This document shows positions 46,801 to 58,289 of a DNA stretch of 64,000 bases, one piece after another. Numbering within the stretch: position 1 is the stretch's first letter; each line of letters starts with the position of its first letter. A model generated the notes under the pieces. The model worked only from the letters and a program-made list of their open reading frames with translations. It was not told where the DNA came from and did no database searches. Source of the DNA: Acanthornis magna (Eukaryota > Chordata > Aves > Passeriformes > Acanthizidae); the NCBI GenBank assembly GCA_036785705.1, contig JAWUZG010000005.1, positions 3,772,501 through 3,836,500 on the forward strand. The letters are read 5' to 3'. The position numbers were made by a program, and so were the translations under genes.

Positions 46801-49608
46801 GGGAGGTAGCTGCTCCCCTGGCATCTTTGGCAAGGCTTGGCTTTACACTGCGGACTAAATTATTGATGAAGAGCACTTCTGTCGCAGTGTGTTTTACCCA
46901 CCTTTAAATGAAACAGTGCGGATAGAGCTGTCATTGCCTCCTCACTCCCTGCAACTTCTACATGACATTTATGATGTGGTTCAGATTGCACTGAAGCAAT
47001 TAATTTCCAGTAGAGCCTGCACTCAGAATGAAGTTCCCTGACAATTACCAAGGGCTGGGTTTTCAGGGAGCACACCACACAGTCATTGATACAGTATACA
47101 AAAGAAAACATCACAATACGCTGCAAAGGTTTGTTGGTCTTTTTTTCCCCCTGAATCTGATGCTTAGTGCCTGCACACCCTTTTCACACCAGTAACTATT
47201 CTTAACAATGCGGATGAAACCTGGTGTTCAGCCCCACGTTTGGGCCTGATCCTGCTGTGTGCTGAGTGCCTCCACATCCTGCAGCAATCGCTAGGACCCA
47301 AGTTTTGCCATCTGTTAAGAAAAGCCTTACCAAAATGCCTGTCATTTTTGGTGAGAGACAGCCAATATCTTCACATCAGACAACTGTCTGCACCTGGAAA
47401 CGAAGCCTGTTTTTTAATTCTGCATTCAGCCATTCAAGTGGTGCTGGTGCTGTAGGAGCTGCTGTTTTGTATCTCTTCTCGCTGCTGTCTGAACACAAGG
47501 ATGGGGTTTTCTGTGAAGAAGGTGTGCTCCTTGCTTAGGGTTTGTGTAGGATAAAGAACAGAATAGGCTTTGTTTATGTGTGTTGTTTTTCTCATATTTT
47601 ATGGTCTCCCTGAGACCTTGACCCTGAGTTTGCCACGTGAACCATCTCCCAATCTGCAATGATGAGGATTTGGTCCAGGTTTGGGATTTACAACGTGTTT
47701 TATTGTAGAGGGGAGCAGCGACCTGAGCGTGGGACCAGACCTGCTGCTTCTCTTGTGATGGGGCCACGAGCTTTCAGAGCAGCTCCCAGAGCTGGACAGG
47801 AGTAGCCATGGGTTTGTATTTTCATTGAAGCACAGCCAGCTCTGATGACAGCGCTGTCAGACTAACACGGGCTGAGAATTTGCACTGGCACCTCTGCATC
47901 AGGGTGATGGGCACTTTAGGAACGCATAGACAAAAATACAGACAAGATATTGATGGATAAACTAATGTGTGGACTTGTACTTACAAGCTCAGGCTCAGAG
48001 GTGAATATTCTGACAACTGAAACATTTTGACACAAGTTCTTATTAAGAAAACGTGTGAACCAGTTTGGATGAAATCTGAAGTGTCTTTACCCAGACCAGG
48101 AAACAATCTGCTGGAGCTCTGGAAAGAACTGTAGCTGGCCTTTCCTACAGTTCTGGCGTTCCTACAGCACCTCAGGGGTTTGCAATATCAGAAGGTGACC
48201 CTATGAAATGTGGTCCAATGTGTTTTGGCCCAGGGGATACTGTGGTGTGTGCACTAAGTTCAGAAGTGCATGGATTTAGGAACCTCTCTTTATATCCTTT
48301 AAGTTTCTAACTGTGCTGCAGTTACCTGTGATTTTTTTCCAAATACATTCTATTTGAATTTCCTTTGAGGAAGAGACACTGGAAATAAATCAAATGAAGG
48401 GATTTTTTTCCCCATGACATAATTCAAAAAACCAATTCAAAAAACACCCAATGCTTCTGCCCCCCACCCTGATTTAGATTAGGGCTCAGAGTGGCAGAGC
48501 ATCTGAAATATTTTGAGGGAAAGGCTACTTTCCTTCTCCTGAGGAAGCAGCTCTTCCCCAGTGGTTTTGTCTCAGTTTGTGGTGAGCTAAATGTGTCTGT
48601 AAATTGCACTCAGAAGTTGTTGGTGTGGCTGCAGTGCTTCAAGCTGCCTTCAAATGTCTCTTTAGTATCTACCAGGGGTCAGAGGAGCTACTACTGAAAT
48701 TGCTGGAGCTGGGATAAGATCCTATAAAAACTGAGTAAGGAATCTGGCGTGTTCTTCATACTTGAGTGAAACCTCACTTTTAATGATCTCACCATCATTT
48801 TGCAGTTGAGGTTAAGCACAAAGTCTTACGGGATGCATTGCAGGATTATGTCAGAGAATGAGGGATACTTATACAGGGATTTTAGGACAGCAAGCACCCT
48901 ATAAGGAGTGTTTCAAAACTCGTGTAGATATTTATGATCTCTTTGAGAAAGCCCAGGTCTTGCTACTTGTTCTTTAAAACACTCTGGGGATGAAATGCTT
49001 CAAAGAAGCCTTGACTAGTTTAGTCCCTCTCCTTTTATTCCCCCCCTCTGTTTTTTCAATTTATTTTTTTAAAGTAAACCAGGAATTTATCATCATGCCT
49101 ACTTCTGCAAACTCGTATTGTAGTGTTGTAAGCCTGATATACATTTTTTATATAAAAACACAGCCCGTCAATCAACATTTTAGAACTCTCATGTCTCCAC
49201 TTAGCAATGTAAATAAAGTTGCTTTATCTTCAGAGGCTTAGGAGCTATGAGGAATAAAGTATAGAAGGAAGGAATCACCGAGTGTGTGAAGAAATAACAG
49301 CTCCGGATTTTCTAATGGAACAGGTTAAAATTTCTTTTTGAGTGAAAGTTAATATATTTAAATACACGTGGGCAAATTCCCTTGTCTCCTGGAGAGTTAG
49401 GACACGACTCTGTGCTCTGTAGCAGCACTTTTCTGCTGGTGCTGCAAATGTGCTTTGTACCCATGTTAAAGGATGCTGCTCCAAAGCAGAGAATTAGACC
49501 TCGGCATGTAAAATAGGGAGATGATGCAAAGCAATTTGAGTAGGAAATCCTGGGACATTAGTGATGCTCCAAGTGCAAATTTTAATATGGATTTAACTGC
49601 AGAGCTGC
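43831..49608. other. Unique non-coding DNA; candidate regulatory stretch 46380-46640
   Basis: No gene is recognised. GC-richer stretches lie at 43900-44350, 45860-46130 and 47600-47900 with short overlapping frames on both strands. The 46380-46640 interval is AT-rich and has TAATTA, ATTGCAAT and TTTACATTC motifs without simple repeats. It might be a conserved element. Confidence 0.45.
44119..44203. repeat. Hairpin-forming ancient amniote repeat copy
   Basis: The left arm GCCAGATCCCCAGCTCGTG pairs with the right arm CACCAGCTGGGAGTCTGGC at about 16 of 19 positions, and an inner AGCTC/GAGCT pair continues the fold. The centre is CTGCTGAAATCCATGG. The plan ('ccagatcc.cagctggtgtaaat..tagctc' mirrored by 'gagct..gccaatttacaccagctg...tctggc') matches a palindromic repeat I know from amniote genomes. 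A hairpin of this size could be processed if transcribed, but nothing shows that. Confidence 0.55.
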
Positions 49609-49624
49609 TACCGAGGCCTCGGTA
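49609..49624. other. Perfect 16-bp palindrome
   Basis: TACCGAGGCCTCGGTA equals its own reverse complement. It carries two CpGs in an otherwise AT-rich stretch. Such a site suits a homodimeric DNA-binding protein. It can also form a small cruciform. Confidence 0.9.
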
Positions 49625-49650
49625 ATGTTATTTTAAGGTTAATTTGGAAG

Positions 49651-49662
49651 CCTCGTTCGAGG
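49651..49662. other. Second palindrome (CCTCG TT CGAGG)
   Basis: The two 5-base arms CCTCG and CGAGG are perfect inverted repeats around TT. The same CGAGG/CCTCG half-sites form the core of the palindrome at 49609-49624. The two centres lie about 40 bp (four helical turns) apart. Confidence 0.85.
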
Positions 49663-52600
49663 TTTTGGCTGCCTAACAGCCACTGTCATTAGTGAGAGTC
49701 GCATGGTTGAGTTCCTGCCCTGGAAATCTCCCTCTCTCCAGTTGTTTATGTACATAGAAATAAATGAGCAAATAGACCGTTCTTTGAGGAGACAATTTGG
49801 TGTATAATAACACATTAATGTTTTAATCCAGTCATCTGTACTCCCACAAGGCAGGCAAAGGAGCCTCAGATCTGAGTTCTGAACCTTTTCTTAATGACAG
49901 ATTTCTTTGGTCAGAAGCAAGTCAAGCTCTCCCTTTGTCATCCTGGCTTATTTTTCAGTCTTGCTGTCTTTCCACAAGACAGCAGTGAGAGATTGCTATG
50001 AAACTAATTAATGTCTGACAGACAGATCGAACCAAATATCCAAAGGATTCAGACTATAGTTCATTCCCCTTTACAAAGCAGAATACCACGAGGCAAGAAA
50101 CATATAGATGACATTATTATACTAACAAATAGCTGAGGGAATTTTCTTGCTCATTTTATCCAAATTAGACAATTTAAGACAATTATGGTTAAACTCCCCT
50201 CCCAGACTGCAGCTCAGTTACCTTGATGTGCTGGTGCTTGTGAAGAGATACATAATATGAAATATTACCTAAGAGGGAAGCTGTGTGCTTTAGTGGACCT
50301 CTATTGTCTCTCAGACTGCGACCACAAGGGAGAAATAAGGGTCATGTGTCATATATGCATAGCCAAAGTATAGAAGATTTATGACTTAGTGAATATGTAG
50401 ATACGCTGGTGTTCTTGACCAAGCTGGGGATGCTGTCCTTGAGTGTGTCTGAGGTTTTGCCGTTAAAAAAAAAACAAACTTCAAAGCAAGAAAGAGACAA
50501 ACAATTACATACACAGAGTCTTGGAACACTTGGGCAGTGTTCTCTGCAATCGCAAAAATAATGACTGCTCATCCTGGTCTCTTGGGGGGGAAATTTCCAT
50601 ATTTTTGCTTTCGAGGCACTTTCAAAGCCATTTACTGCCATAATTCATACACCGCTGGATTAAGAACCGTATGCCTCTTAAAATCAGCAAGAGGCTATGT
50701 AGAGGATTTGCTGATTTAAGGAAAAGGCAAAAATAAAAATAAAATAGGCAGATTGAGACCTACTTTTACTTCAAAGGATATCATCGTACCAGTTTGGAAG
50801 TCCACTCATTAAGAAATAGCTCCTGATTAATTGGATAGAGTGACAACAAAAAATACCACATCACAGCGTGTTGACCACTGCATTTGATTTTATCCTGACT
50901 GTGGTATCTTTTGGTCACCAGTTACCTGTAATTGTTGGCAGTTCACTCAACACTAGCTGTATCCAGAGGATTAGGCAGCGCTTGTGGATCAGGAAGGGAA
51001 CATTTCATGTGCAAAACAGAAATCAGGGAAGGTCCTGTGGCATCAGCTCTGGGGGATCACAGTTTGCTACGTTAGATCACAGCACGGTGCAAACTCATTG
51101 CACTTCTCAGCAGAACATGCAGTGATTTCACTGCTCTGATGCAAAATACCTCCAAATTCTACAGTTCCTCATCTTTTCTGCAAAGGAAGATGGAAAGAAC
51201 ATGTATTTTCTCTTCATCACCCTGATAGCTTTTTCTATTTAAAACCGACTTGCCCAGTGATAACACCATTCCCAGTGGACAATATGACTTTAAAATAAAA
51301 TCTGCATCGATGCTGAGAACACGGGTGCATCATGTCTTCTTGGCTAAATTGTGCTTAATAACTTTTCCTAAACTTGTAGCTGATTTTTCTGTGACAAGTT
51401 TTCTTGCGGCTGTTTATTTGCTGCACCCAAGCACTCTTGAAGACAGATTTGCTCCCGCTTAACTTAAAGGCCTCTCTTGCATCAAAATAGACTCTAATAT
51501 TTGACACAGTTCTTCCTGGACAAGGTCAGGATGGCTGGACACACAGAAATTTAATGGCACATTTCCTCTTCCCTTTGTGGTGATACTGCTGCCAGCGGTA
51601 GGGAAAAGGAGTGGGGAATATGGGGATGTGATGGGGTTTATGTCAGTGCTGGCTGGCCCACTCCAGTAAGGCCCCTGTTCAGTCCACTGTTGGTTTTTGG
51701 GACAACACAGTAACTTGGTGAACTGAATATTTTGTAGAGAGAACCTTGTTTATATCCCTCTTTAGTTTTAGTGCCTGGGCAGCAGCTCTTGGGGAACATT
51801 TGAGAGAAGCTGCATTGATTTCCCATTTCTCGGAGGGCCCCACCTGGAGCCTTTCATCCTGTTTGGGCCAACGCAATTTGGGAAAGATTTGAATCAGTAG
51901 GACACAGTTTAGAGGAGAACAGGGAGGATAAATCAGAACCCCGGAAAATGCAGCCCACAAAGATTAAAAGAAATGGGTTACTGAGCCTGAGGCACTGATG
52001 TCTGGGAGCAAGACTGTTCTTTTCAGATATATAAATCTCCCTGTCTGTGCTGGACAAAGCCATGGACTGAAAGTAGCAAGATCCAGGCTGGATTTTGAAA
52101 AAGCCTTCCTGGTCAGGGAGGTTATAGCAGCACTGGAGGAGGTGGCTGGAGTCTCTTTCACTGTGTCCTGCCTGGAAGCAGGTAAAGGAACATCTGGTAG
52201 AAAGAATGTAATTTGCTTTCAAAGGAAAAATGACCTTTACATCTCAAGGTCTTTTCCCACAATGTGATTCTGGATGTCTCCATGCAGGTCCTGAAACTGC
52301 TGTTGTTACAGTATATTATAGTATTCCTGCTAGGAGATCATATAAATGAAGAATTTCCTACTTCCCGTCCTTTTCCTGGGAAGATGCTATTAGGAGCTGG
52401 AAAACCTCACTACAGAGCACTTGCTTTGTAAAAACGGCTGTTTGTTTTCTGAAAATTTTGTAGGGGCCAACAGCTTCAAAAGCGTTCAGAAAAGAAATTT
52501 TTGCTCATTTTTCATCATTCATTTCTTTCTCAACATCTTAAAAGCTTAAAAGAAACCTGGCCTAAAACTCCAGTTGCTTCCCTACCTTTTGGCAGATATA

Positions 52601-55600
52601 TAGGACATCTGAGGATATTGACTGAACAAGCCCCCCAATACAAGCCTCGGAATTCACTTTTTACTCCTCTTTGAAAGAGCAAACAATCACGTCTGCAATA
52701 ATGTAAATTTTGCTTTCATTATGACTGTACTCCCGCAAGCTAATTACATTTCAGACACAAAGCCTGTCAACTTTCCTGCTCTGTGGTGATAAAGGAACCT
52801 GCTGGGTAAAATAGCCACCACTCATGTGTTATTTCAGGAAATATCTAGCCAACTGTGGGAGACAGTCCTTGTTTTTGTGTAGAAGTAAAGAAACAAAACA
52901 GGAAAACTCGAGTGGTTGTGGTAAATGTAAGTGGCCATAATGATTAATATGATTGGACAACATAGTTTAAAATTAATCACAGTCTTTGTTTAAGGAACCT
53001 GTCTGGTTTTGCCTTGCACATTCTTTTTCATATTTATTGAGAATACCGACCGAAATTGAGATCTTTTCCTCAGGGATTTAAGATTTCATGTTTTCCTTTG
53101 CAGCCAGGGTGGGCTGGAGCTATTCCAGAGCTGTGCAAGAGTGGCTTCATTTCCTCCCAGCTGATGTCCTAGAGGTTATCACCCTAACCAGCTTAACCAG
53201 CTGTCCAAGGAGAAAAAGAACATTCCATCAGTCTGCAATTCAGTGCTCATGCAGCCACTCAGTTTTGAGATCTGTTTTAACTAAGCCATCTGATTGTTTT
53301 TTCTTCTTTTTTAAATTTTTTTCTCAGCTAAGCAAATAAGAGCACTCCCAGGCTTGGGTTTGCCAGCTGAAATGGAAGGTGACATGGAACAGAGGGGTGA
53401 TGAACAGCCCAACAAACCAGGGGTGAAGGCAGCATCTTTCCCTGCATGGCCCTTCCCATAATGTGCTCTGGGAGGAACACAGAGGCGCTTCCAGAGGTAG
53501 GTTTAGAGGCCCAGCTGACAGGTGCTGACTTGTTTAGCTGCTGTGCCTTGATTGCATTTGATTGTGTGCCCACAACCTGAGCGGATTCCAGAAAGGAGGC
53601 ACATTCTGCTTATGACAAGTTCCTGGTGCAGCACACCATGGCTTTGGGGTGGGTCTTGGCCTCGCTGCAGCACTCAGGGCAAGGAGGGAACTCCAGGGAG
53701 TGTGAAGGAGGTTTTGAGGGGAGCTGGCACTTTCCTGCCTGGCCTGGGCCGTGTGACAGGACATTCTGTTCTTTTAGTTGCTGTTGGTGCTGAGCTGTAA
53801 TTTGGAGGAGGTGCCCACCCCCTAGGCATTGTAACATCTGTCTCACTCCACACCTGGCCAGGGGCTGGGGAGCTGCAGGGGTTTTCTGAAATGGAGGGAC
53901 GGGCTGGGAGGTGGCAGTGGGTGGGGCGAGAGGGGGGATGGATTCTTATTTAGCTGCCCCAGTAGATGAACAGCAGATTCTGAGGAAGGTGTCCCTTCCA
54001 TCAAGCTGATGTGAGTCCCCCTTTGTGAGCAGCTGTGCCACTGCCAGTTACTAACCATCACATCATTCTCATTCCCTTCAGCAGCACTAAGTGTGACACA
54101 AGATCAGAGAGCTCCTCTCTGATTATTTAACTTAAACCTCTGTTGGTAGTTTCAGACCTTCTCCAGACTTTGCCGCACTGTTCACAGCCTCATGTCCAAT
54201 AACTTCAGCTTCATAAAACCTTCAAAGCCTGTGCACAGCCGGTATCCCCCTTAAGATCTCAGGGTCACATGGAAATATTACACTGGCTTCCTGCCAGGCT
54301 TTTTCCATGGGGAATGGTCACTCTCAGGGGTCTCCATTGCACTGACAGGAGCATCCTCATGGGTACATGTCAGAAATAGCCCCTGGAAGGTCATAGTTCA
54401 TGGGTTTTGGGACATTTCTGCATTGCTGATTAACATGTCAGTGCCTTCTTCAGTGGAACAATATTCCTTTATCCTGGGGAGAATCTGTCCCGGAGGACTG
54501 AAAAGGTAGGACTCTAAAATCAAGTTTTACTCTGCTTCTAAATAGCTGTCCTTGGAAAAGAGCACAAATGCTCCCTTTATTTATGAAATTAGTCTAAAAG
54601 CTGAGGTCAATATGCAAGCATCCTGTTAAGTAGTGCCTGGTTGAACACCTTTCTCATTAAACAGTTGTTCTGAACGTACTTGGTATTTTGAGAGACAATG
54701 GTGAGGACACTGTGGCCTAAAAATGCCCTAATAGTGCAAAGTAATTTTTTTCCATACATTTTCATGAGTATTTTTTATTATGCATTGCACACGTTCTAAA
54801 TACATAATTACATGCTGTCTTGTCCAATTGAGTAAATAATACATTTTTTTTAAAAAAAAAAGTATGAATATTTAACAAATGGACTGCAGTGGCTTCAATG
54901 TGGGGAATATAACATAGGTTCAAAAAACCTGCCTAATTATTCACTTAACCAAGACATGAGGACAGTTTCTCTAGAGCCACTCTGGCCTGTCAAGTAAATA
55001 ATATGCATTTTACAAAACCAACTAATTATGGCTTTACCCACGGGACTGTAAAAGATCTGAAGATGCAGGTAAGCAATATGCACTTTATAGCTAACCATGT
55101 ATGGGGAATTTAATTTAATTAAAAATCTGGTAGGTAAAAAAAGAGAAGGTAAATAATGCCAATAATCTCTCCAAAGCCAGGACATTCAACTTAAGTTACC
55201 TCCTGTACCATCTTGATAAAGTCAATACACCAGTGCAAAATATCCAAGGGTGGGATTCATGTGGGTGGAAGTGTTTTTATTGAAGGAGATCCTATTGCTT
55301 TCCTGAAGTTTTCCATGATTCTAAGTATCTTCTGGCATCAGGAATGCCAGCTCAGGGCTACTCTTTAGGATTAGGTTGTGGGGTCAGGGGGAACAGTGTT
55401 TCCAACATCTGCTTTTGGTCACACTTTTCCATTTTTCCCAGAGATTTTTATATGAGATTGACTAGAGGCCTCACTAGAGGAAACAATACAAAGAGTAGAA
55501 AACTGGGTTCATATTTGTTTATATTAATATGCATTTTTCAAGGTGCTGGAGGAATTTTTTTTTTATGTTTTTTTATGGTTTTTATGTTATGTTTAGGGGA

Positions 55601-57679
55601 ATACAAAGATGACTTGTTTTAAGCTGAACCACCAGAAAAGAAACACTAAAGCTTGAATGCTCAATCATGTGTCTCTTTTGGAAATAGGTTATACAGAAAA
55701 GAGGGCAAAAGGTGCCATCGAGACTTTTAAAGAGTTTTGAAGGAGAAAAACATTCTGAGCTTAATCCTGCCAAGTCCCAAGAACATTGTGTGCACCTGAG
55801 TGTGTCACTAATCCTCTGTACACGACTGCACAAAAATCTGGGCCCAAGGAAGACTGACTTTTGAGCAGGCTCCCTTACAAGTTATCAAACCAGGTGAAAT
55901 TACAATTAGGGGTGTTAATTAGGGTTAATGAGTAGTGCAAGTGTTTGTATGTGCATGCACAAACTTGGTACTAAACCAGCGCTTTCTTCACTGAAGGCTT
56001 TCCCAGGTGGGTCTGAAAGGCTGCAGCCAGCACATTTCCTTAGGAAACACTCCCTCAGCAGAAAAGCACTAAACAGTTAATGGTGACCCATCCTTTCTAT
56101 TTCTCAAACAGTGCACAAAGCAATTTTGTGTTTGTTTGTTTAGTATTCCTCTTTCTCTCCTAACATCTGAAAAGCAATGTTGGGACAGCTGAAATACCCT
56201 GGTGCCCCCTCAGATTGCTGGGTGGTACACAAACTCGTCGTCTGAGATTCCCCCCCCCAGTTTTATACACCAAAGTTGTGTTCTGAATATAAATTCCTGC
56301 AAGCTATTGAGATCACAAGTATGAAATCTGAAACTGCTGGTTCTATGATGATAAAGGGACATGCTCTTTAAAGGAACCCAGTTTTGCTGCGAGCAATGAA
56401 CATGGGATGTGGAAAGAGACCTAGATTTGAAGTAGAGTTTGAAATGCTGCGGGGATTCCATTACCTCCTTCTAACACTCTTCTCCCTTGGTCAGATAGAG
56501 GCTTTTTTGTTGTTGTTTATGTGTTTACTTTGAGAATGATAGATTGGAAAACTTCTATTAACCCTCTTCTCCTTGGCTCCCTTTCTTTTCCCATCTTTCC
56601 CCATCACCCACTCCCCAGCATTTATGGAATACAGAGGTTCTGTCTGGGATCTGAAGAACTGCATTGTTTAGCAACAATCCCATCTTCTCCAGCTTTTTCT
56701 CTTCCCTGTAATATACACCATTCTTTCTAAAATGCAAAGTGGATTTGTGGTGTTTGATTACCTACTGAAACCAGATCAGAAATGTATTATTAGGAATTCA
56801 AGTTTCATGCTAGGAGAGACTGGAGCACAGTCAAATTAACAACCTGGTTTGTATTTTAATTATGTTATGGTCTCACCATTCTGCTTATGTCTCTCACAAA
56901 AAACCCTCCAAAAAAAAAAATAGCCCAAACCCACAATTGCTGTTTATTGCTTAGAAATAGCTGCTTTTGCTTCAGATACTTGAGAAAGCAGAGGAATGAA
57001 ATAAGCTCATGGCAAGCTGTGAGGGTTTCAGGACCAAACACTGCAAATAAAACTCACCTGGAGCTTTTGAGGAGTGAAAGATCAAGACTGCAGTGAACAA
57101 TTACTTGCCAGCAATTGCCTTGACCGTTGGGTCAGCATTGGAAAAATAATATGATAATCTTTACATTAAGTTCAGGAGTTTTCTTTGTGCCAATTGCTCC
57201 TATTGTGGCTGTGCTCAGCTAAGCTGGCATGACGGGAGCTCTGCTAGTGGACTGCTTCAGAGGAGACTTGCTTGAGTTCTCAAGCAAGGTGAATAGGACT
57301 TGGGGAATCTGACAAAAATGTTTTATCTGAGCTGTTCTCTTAATTAAATTAGTCCCATTCCAATAGCCAGCTGAATAGTGATGTCAAGGAGGAGACAGCT
57401 GCCTTACGAAACCTCTCCTGTAAAACTTACTGTATTTTTAGATTTCTTGGATTCTTTCAGTGCCATCTGTAGCTCACACATCACATTCTTCACCATGCCA
57501 TTACCTTCCAGAAGTAGATGAAAAATCAGAAATTATTTTATCTAGGTCAGAAAGGGAATATGCTGAGAAAACTCCTTTGTGAAGGGAGAAATCAAGCCAC
57601 GGCACAACATTAGGGAACACAGGACTCATTAAGTTAGGTATTTTTTTAATATTCACGGTTTAGTAGCAGCATGTCAGGA
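49663..57679. other. Unique non-coding DNA
   Basis: No gene or mobile element is recognised. GC-richer patches at 51770-51960 and 53340-54060 carry short overlapping frames on both strands with no motifs. The 54700-54900 interval is very AT-rich with a T-run/A-run junction at 54843-54861 and TATGCATTGCA-type octamer-like sequence nearby. A T-rich simple tract lies at 55553-55600, and C runs at 56250-56258. Confidence 0.5.
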
Positions 57680-57889
57680 TTATATATCAGCCAGTGCTGA
57701 TGTTATTGCTGCCTTAAAAAATTCTTGCCGCAGCTCCTGGCAGTTTAAGAAACATTTTTGGTTCTTTGCTTCTCTGATGGCCAAATCCTGCTCCCTCTGC
57801 CTGTTGGGAAGCTCTTCAAGAATTGGCACCTTTTGCTCCCTGATTAAGACCCACAGGAATTGTCCCTGAGACCCTTGGGATGTGTGTGG

Positions 57890-58260
57890 GGCTTTCCTCG
57901 GTCCGAGCAAAGAAACCGCGGGGATTTTTTTTCCCCCCTTAGCTTTCTTCCAATAATTCCGAGGGAATTCGAATAAAATCTGTGTGGCATTTTCGCGCAG
58001 CAGAGGGGAGAGCTGTGCCTGCGCGGGGCTCGCCAGCGGTGCGGAGCTGAGCTGCTGTTGCATAGAGTGTGAGTGCCCTCTGCTGCACAGCCTGGCGAGC
58101 TGGTGGCCTGGGCACTCAGCAAAGGTACACCCTGCAAAAAAACCTCTGCCCCTCCCCAGGTATGGTGAAGGCTGCGCCAGACCGGCTAGGGAACCACATT
58201 CCAAGTGCAGAGTTGGTGCTGCTGGCAGTCCCTGGGATTTACCGCGTTAACACCGGTTGG
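57890..58260. promoter_or_regulatory. Small CpG cluster
   Basis: About 20 CpGs by eye in 370 bp, most dense at 57990-58050 (GCGCGG, TCGCCAGCGG, GTGCGGAG). A minus-strand open frame of 174 codons spans 57680-58204 but has no recognised domain and is overlapped by frames on the other strand, so it is read as a by-product of GC content. It could be a minor promoter, enhancer or CTCF-bound island. Confidence 0.4.
58072..58086 (-). promoter_or_regulatory. Second CTCF-like motif
   Basis: AGTGCCCTCTGCTGC on the plus strand corresponds on the minus strand to GCAGCAGAGGGCACT. It fits the CTCF core CCASYAGRKGGC at most positions, with a mismatch at the left edge. It is embedded in the small CpG cluster. 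It has the same orientation as the motif at 30.1 kb. Motif evidence only. Confidence 0.4.
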
Positions 58261-58289
58261 AAATATCACAATATTTCATGAGCATTTAC

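Noticed and set aside
57680..58204. 174-codon minus-strand open frame
   Set aside because: It lies across a CpG cluster, has no recognised domain, and opposite-strand frames of similar quality overlap it.
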